From the NCBI GenBank assembly GCA_902496185.1, contig CABUZX010000006.1, positions 6,884 through 70,883 of the forward strand: DNA of 64,000 bases, in the 5' to 3' direction. The position numbers and the translations under genes were made by a program. Of this stretch, positions 60,951 through 64,000 are shown piece after piece. The DNA is from an uncultured Subdoligranulum sp. GTDB lineage: Bacteria > Bacillota > Clostridia > Christensenellales > CAG-314. Below the pieces are notes generated by a model that ran no database searches, was not told where the DNA came from, and worked only from the letters and a program-made list of their open reading frames with translations. Position 1 is the first letter of the stretch. The number at the start of each line of letters is the position of its first letter.

Positions 60951-60972
60951 AGTAATAATAGTAATTATTACT
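60951..60972. promoter_or_regulatory. Probable PerR operator
   Basis: A perfect 9-base inverted repeat, AGTAATAAT - AGTA - ATTATTACT, resembling the Per-box core, is placed just downstream of the perR promoter and before the perR start. This position suits autorepression. Confidence 0.65.
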
Positions 60973-60984
60973 ATTTACATTCAT

Positions 60985-61013
60985 ATAATAACAGTATAAT
61001 AAAATATTGTCAA
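60985..61013 (-). promoter_or_regulatory. Promoter of perR-rubrerythrin
   Basis: Perfect TTGACA (61008-61013), a 17-base spacer and TATTAT (60985-60990). Confidence 0.85.
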
Positions 61014-61073
61014 GCAAAAATTACAAATTTTTTAAAAAATATTTTGAATTTTTTTTCAATTTAGGTAAATAAC

Positions 61074-61108
61074 AAAAAATATGAATTCCCCAAAAAAAGA
61101 GAATTCAT
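61074..61108 (-). terminator. Terminator of the YczE/YitT-type gene
   Basis: ATGAATTC/GAATTCAT stem with a 12-base loop is followed by ATTTTTT on the minus strand, about 20 bases past the stop. Confidence 0.65.
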
Positions 61109-61128
61109 CTTTTAAAATAAATAAACAG

Positions 61129-61872
61129 TTATTTAGATTGAGTATCAACGTCGGGAGACTTTTCTTGCGCCGTAGTAGGCTCTTTTGTTTCGACTGCGGG
61201 AGTGGTTTTGCCAAGCAAGTAATTAAAGAAAGGCATAAATGGCTTTTGAAAGACCTTTACTAACGCGCCCACGCTCAAAGCGGTAATTATAGTACCCTCT
61301 CTCACGCCGTCAAGCTTGCCAAAGAAAACAAGAGATAAAATTATTGCCAACGTAACAGAAAGAGTGTCTGCAAAAATTTTGGTATGATGAAATTTAAAGC
61401 GGTTTTGAACTTGAGCCAAAGCCAATGCAAAACCTTCTGCCGGCATAGGCACGAGCGAAACGTTGACGTAAAGCATAATACCAAATGCAATAAATACCAA
61501 ACTTAAAGCCATCATAGCAAGTTGTCCAAAATACGTCGGCAACAAACATTCACTACCTATGGTAGATTTTGTAAAATCCGTCATATACCCAAACAAAATT
61601 GCAAAGACCACTTGAAACAAGTTGTACAGCTTAAAGTTTTTGCGCAAAAGTAAAATTTGTATAATAACGTAGGTAACGTACACTATGATGATAGTATATT
61701 GAATACCTATCCCCGTAACCTTGTCCAACATATACGGAAAGGACGTAGACGGCGATATACCTAAATTAGAGTTGATGGAAAAAGCAATACCCCACGCTAC
61801 AAAAAACAAGCCTATGACGTATACCAATATTCTGATAAAAAATTTAAAAACTTTGTTGTCCTTAAGTTTCAT
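61129..61872 (-). CDS. YczE/YyaS/YitT-type membrane protein
   Basis: This 247-residue membrane protein has about five hydrophobic segments, starting FKFFIRILVYVIGLFFVAWG. The family pattern AFSINSNLGISPSTSFPYMLD occurs in the first loop and VSLVPMPAEGFALALAQV in the middle. The C-terminal 30 residues are polar (TPAVETKEPTTAQEKSPD). Function in this family is unknown. AGAGGG precedes the ATG. Confidence 0.82.
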   Translation of the reverse strand: MKLKDNKVFKFFIRILVYVIGLFFVAWGIAFSINSNLGISPSTSFPYMLDKVTGIGIQYTIIIVYVTYVIIQILLLRKNFKLYNLFQVVFAILFGYMTDFTKSTIGSECLLPTYFGQLAMMALSLVFIAFGIMLYVNVSLVPMPAEGFALALAQVQNRFKFHHTKIFADTLSVTLAIILSLVFFGKLDGVREGTIITALSVGALVKVFQKPFMPFFNYLLGKTTPAVETKEPTTAQEKSPDVDTQSK

Positions 61873-62050
61873 TTTGCCCTCTTTTGAACCGTTTTAACTA
61901 AAAAATATTATAACATCAATTTAAAAATTATTGCAAGCAGTTTTAGTCAAAAAATACGGCAACAGGGTACAAAGTTGCCTTTAACAATTAGTTTTCCTTT
62001 GCAATTATGAAACAAAAATATTTTTATATAATACAAAGAAAATACTTATC

Positions 62051-62072
62051 AAAAAAGGGCTTTAAAAGCCCT
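62051..62072 (-). terminator. Second (backup) terminator after tRNA-Arg
   Basis: AGGGCTTT/AAAGCCCT hairpin followed by TTTTTT on the minus strand, about 15 bases beyond the first terminator. Confidence 0.65.
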
Positions 62073-62080
62073 AAAATAAC

Positions 62081-62121
62081 AAAAAAACAAGGTCAAATTG
62101 TCCTATACAAATTTGACCTTG
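62081..62121 (-). terminator. Terminator of tRNA-Arg (CCG)
   Basis: A perfect 12-base stem (CAAGGTCAAATT) with a 10-base loop is followed by seven T on the minus strand, starting 5 bases past the tRNA. Confidence 0.9.
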
Positions 62122-62125
62122 TGTG

Positions 62126-62202
62126 TGGTACACCCGACGGGATTTGAACCCACAGCCTTTGCCGTCGGAGGGCAACGCTCTATCCAATTGCGCTACGGGT
62201 GC
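62126..62202 (-). tRNA. tRNA-Arg (CCG)
   Basis: A 77-base cloverleaf with anticodon loop CTCCGAC on TTGCC/GGCAA, acceptor GCACCCG pairing with CGGGTGT, and encoded CCA. It lies 53 bases after the phosphofructokinase stop on the same strand and no separate promoter is clear, so co-transcription is possible. Confidence 0.95.
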
Positions 62203-62255
62203 AAAATTCAGGCAAAACAAAATCCTTTGCCCTGCCCAAGTGATTTTATCATAAA

Positions 62256-63503
62256 TTAACCTTTAACTTTTTTGAGTTTAGCAAAGCGCGGTACACCGTC
62301 TTCAAAAGGCGGATGACTCTCGCCTTTGATGAGTGGCAAAACGTAATCCAAAAATGCAGGTGTGACGTTGTTGCCTGCGTCGTTTATATATTGGTCAGGA
62401 AGTTTCTTTTCAAAATTTGCAACTTCTTCTAGCTTGACAGGTTGAATTTTACCAACGTATTTTCCGTCTGACGTAGTATCACGCATTATACCCATCATTA
62501 CACCAGACATACCGTCAATTGCTGACAAAACCGCAGCTTTACCCGCAAGGTATGCTTCCTCCACGTCGGTTGCCGAACCACAATGCGACGCGCAACGTTG
62601 CAACAAGCTGAACTCTATCGCCCTCACCTTTGCGCCTGTTTTAGCTTTGACTATACCCGCAAGATATCCGCATACACCACCGAGTTGGGTGTGATTAAAC
62701 ATATCCTTAGATTCGGCAGAAGCTTTGCCGTATTCGCTGATAAACTTACCATCTTTGTCGTGAATACCTTCGCTAACGGCAACAAAGCAGTTGCCCGTCT
62801 TTTGGTAGACTTCCGTTACTTCCTCAACAAAGCGGTCAATATCAAAGTCACGCTCCGGCAAATAAATCAAGTCTGGGCCAAGTCCTTTTGCCGTTGCAAC
62901 GTAACTTGACGCAGTAAGCCAGCCTGCGTGTCTGCCCATGATTTCTGCAATCAAGATACTGCCTTTGTCGTAAACTTTGCCGTCAAGAGTCAACTCCATA
63001 CAGCTGGTTGCAATGTATTTTGCTGCGCTTGCAAAACCGGGACAATGGTCGGTAAACTGCAAATCGTTATCTATAGTTTTAGGCACTCCGATAACCCTGC
63101 AAGAATAATTGTTTTGCGCAAGATATTCGCCTACTTTTTTGCAAGTATCCATACTGTCGTTGCCACCGTTGTACAAAAAGTATCTGACGTTGTGCTTTTT
63201 AAAAACTTCCAAAATTTTGCGATAGTCCGTATCGTCCGTTTTTGGATCACTCAATTTATATCTTACGCTACCTAAAGCCGACGACGGAGTGGTTTTTAAC
63301 AAGGAAATTTCCCGTGGGTCTTCCTTCCCCATATCAAACAAGTCGTCGTTGATGACTCCCTTGATACCGTGATGAGCGCCCAAAACTTTGGTAATACATT
63401 CTTGCTTTAATGCGGTTTCAAATACTCCGCATGCGCTACTGTTGATTACGGACGTTGGTCCACCCGACTGCGCAAATATAAGCGCGCCTTTTAATGTTTC
63501 CAT
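62256..63503 (-). CDS. 6-phosphofructokinase, probably pyrophosphate-dependent
   Basis: This protein of about 415 residues has the PFK fold: FAQSGGPTSVINSS (phosphate-binding loop), YNGGNDSMDTCKK, VIGVPKTIDNDLQFTDH, and EIMGRHAGWLTASSY. An Asp in the GGND position (where ATP enzymes have Gly in GGDG) and the Lys in PKTIDND are the features linked to pyrophosphate use. It makes fructose-1,6-bisphosphate in glycolysis, reversibly if PPi-dependent. The ATG at 63503 follows GGAGG; sixteen upstream codons are not conserved. Confidence 0.9.
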   Translation of the reverse strand: METLKGALIFAQSGGPTSVINSSACGVFETALKQECITKVLGAHHGIKGVINDDLFDMGKEDPREISLLKTTPSSALGSVRYKLSDPKTDDTDYRKILEVFKKHNVRYFLYNGGNDSMDTCKKVGEYLAQNNYSCRVIGVPKTIDNDLQFTDHCPGFASAAKYIATSCMELTLDGKVYDKGSILIAEIMGRHAGWLTASSYVATAKGLGPDLIYLPERDFDIDRFVEEVTEVYQKTGNCFVAVSEGIHDKDGKFISEYGKASAESKDMFNHTQLGGVCGYLAGIVKAKTGAKVRAIEFSLLQRCASHCGSATDVEEAYLAGKAAVLSAIDGMSGVMMGIMRDTTSDGKYVGKIQPVKLEEVANFEKKLPDQYINDAGNNVTPAFLDYVLPLIKGESHPPFEDGVPRFAKLKKVKG

Positions 63504-63550
63504 TTTTTCCTCCAATAAACGTTTTTTGTATGAAAGTTGATTTCTACACA

Positions 63551-63579
63551 AGTATAAATCAATTTGATTTTTTTTTCAA
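63551..63579 (-). promoter_or_regulatory. Promoter of the phosphofructokinase gene
   Basis: TTGAAA (63574-63579), a 17-base spacer and TATACT (63551-63556), about 45 bases before the start codon. Confidence 0.7.
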
Positions 63580-63640
63580 GTTATATCAACGACTTTAAAA
63601 AAATAATTTAAATTTTTGCGGATTTTTTTATTTAAAATAT

Positions 63641-63669
63641 TTGACAAGATTTTGTTTGAGTGCTATTAT
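63641..63669 (+). promoter_or_regulatory. Promoter of tRNA-Ala/tRNA-Ile
   Basis: Perfect TTGACA (63641-63646), a 17-base spacer and TATTAT (63664-63669) with TGC before it. It is the twin of the promoter at 38375. Confidence 0.85.
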
Positions 63670-63708
63670 AGTTAAGCATTACGCATCAATGTTATTTTTA
63701 ATCCGTTT

Positions 63709-63784
63709 GGGGGTATAGCTCAGCTGGAAGAGCATTTGCTTTGCAAGCAAGGGGTCATCGGTTCGAATCCGATTATCTCCACCA
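63709..63784 (+). tRNA. tRNA-Ala (TGC)
   Basis: A 76-base cloverleaf with anticodon loop TTTGCAA, acceptor GGGGGTA/TATCTCC with wobble pairs, and encoded CCA. Confidence 0.94.
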
Positions 63785-63787
63785 CAT

Positions 63788-63864
63788 AGGATTGTAGCTC
63801 AGCAGGTTAGAGCACCACCCTGATAAGGTGGGGGTCGGTGGTTCGAGTCCACTCAATCCTACCA
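63788..63864 (+). tRNA. tRNA-Ile (GAT)
   Basis: A 77-base cloverleaf with anticodon loop CTGATAA on CCACC/GGTGG, acceptor AGGATTG/CAATCCT and encoded CCA. Its 3' end and the following bases are duplicated at 63955. Confidence 0.94.
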
Positions 63865-63882
63865 ACAAAGACAAAGTCGCAA
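63837..63882 (+). repeat. Direct repeat copy 1 (tRNA-Ile 3' end)
   Basis: These 46 bases run from the T-arm of tRNA-Ile through CCA into the first half of the terminator. They are identical to 63955-64000. This is the usual shape of an integrase attachment core. Confidence 0.85.
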
Positions 63883-63898
63883 GACTTTGTTTTTTTTT
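63871..63898 (+). terminator. Terminator of tRNA-Ala/tRNA-Ile
   Basis: ACAAAGTC/GACTTTGT stem with a GCAA loop and eight or more T. Confidence 0.9.
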
Positions 63899-63954
63899 GT
63901 TACTTAATACCCCCACCGTTACGGAGCTAATAGCGACGTTTAAACTATATCAAA

Positions 63955-64000
63955 GGTGGTTCGAGTCCACTCAATCCTACCAACAAAGACAAAGTCGCAA
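63955..64000 (+). repeat. Direct repeat copy 2 (partial tRNA-Ile), cut by window edge
   Basis: An exact copy of 63837-63882 that begins in the tRNA T-arm, without the rest of the tRNA, and runs to the window end. The 72 bases between the copies (63883-63954) hold the tRNA terminator and a short sequence with no gene. It may be an attachment-site scar, one end of an integrated element, or an assembly effect. Confidence 0.8.

Noticed and set aside
62203..62255. A terminator between phosphofructokinase and tRNA-Arg
   Set aside because: Only a weak GGCAAA/TTTGCC pairing without a T run; not supported.

Overview
The window is a piece of a low-GC, endospore-forming, strictly anaerobic member of the Firmicutes, most likely class Clostridia. 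The sporulation genes are sigma-G, SpoIVA, a SpoIVFA/SpoIVFB-like pair and a YlmC-type protein. The anaerobic traits are a multisubunit NAD(P)-linked [FeFe] hydrogenase, an Fe-S-type PurF, a reverse rubrerythrin under a PerR-like regulator, and a probably pyrophosphate-dependent phosphofructokinase. Promoters are mostly TTGACA-17-TATAAT-like, and nearly every gene is on the minus strand. The species cannot be named from the sequence alone. It is ordinary chromosome with dense operons: no insertion sequence, CRISPR array or complete prophage was seen.

Layout. 1-1.9 kb: a cut-off DUF1015 gene and the c-di-AMP cyclase cdaA, followed by a very short CdaR-like anchor peptide. 2.1-10.3 kb: a ten-gene [FeFe]-hydrogenase operon in which the electron-transfer subunits are interleaved with two DRTGG proteins, two HATPase proteins, a PHP protein and a protein with a degenerate H-cluster domain. 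10.4-20.6 kb: a SPOR-like membrane protein, groES-groEL under CIRCE, dCMP deaminase, a two-gene chromate-type transporter, birA-bioY, greA-lysS-FlK-like thioesterase, and a DUF362 ferredoxin protein. 21-32.6 kb: a nine-gene purine operon (purE-C-F-M-N-O-H-D-L) behind a ZTP riboswitch and intrinsic terminator; it uses an archaeal-type PurO cyclohydrolase plus a stand-alone AICAR formyltransferase. 32.8-39 kb: an M42 peptidase, glycerol genes, a RdgB-type pyrophosphatase and a six-tRNA cluster. 39-55.4 kb: an antiporter, a radical-SAM pair, SpoIVFA/B, MinD, two RimK-type ATP-grasp enzymes, SpoIVA, DUF512-Der-PlsY, a lipoprotein PPIase, a pseudouridine synthase, YlmC and SigG. 55.5-64 kb: a degenerate IlvD/Edd-family protein, an unknown protein, CTP synthase, PerR/reverse rubrerythrin, a YczE/YitT-type membrane protein, phosphofructokinase and tRNAs.

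The observations most worth following are these. (1) Five genes have a promoter whose -10 box ends exactly 7 nt before the A of the start codon, with no Shine-Dalgarno, which predicts leaderless mRNAs. (2) The IlvD-family protein has lost most catalytic motifs. (3) The last 46 bases of the window repeat exactly the 3' part of the adjacent tRNA-Ile gene plus the start of its terminator, as at an integration site. (4) The ZTP riboswitch stands before a whole purine operon that contains the enzyme consuming its ligand. (5) A miniature CdaR follows cdaA. (6) A degenerate hydrogenase-like protein sits with regulatory domains inside the hydrogenase operon. Operons look functionally coherent: hydrogen/NAD(P)H/ferredoxin redox balance, purine synthesis, biotin uptake and attachment, glycerol use, and late sporulation.
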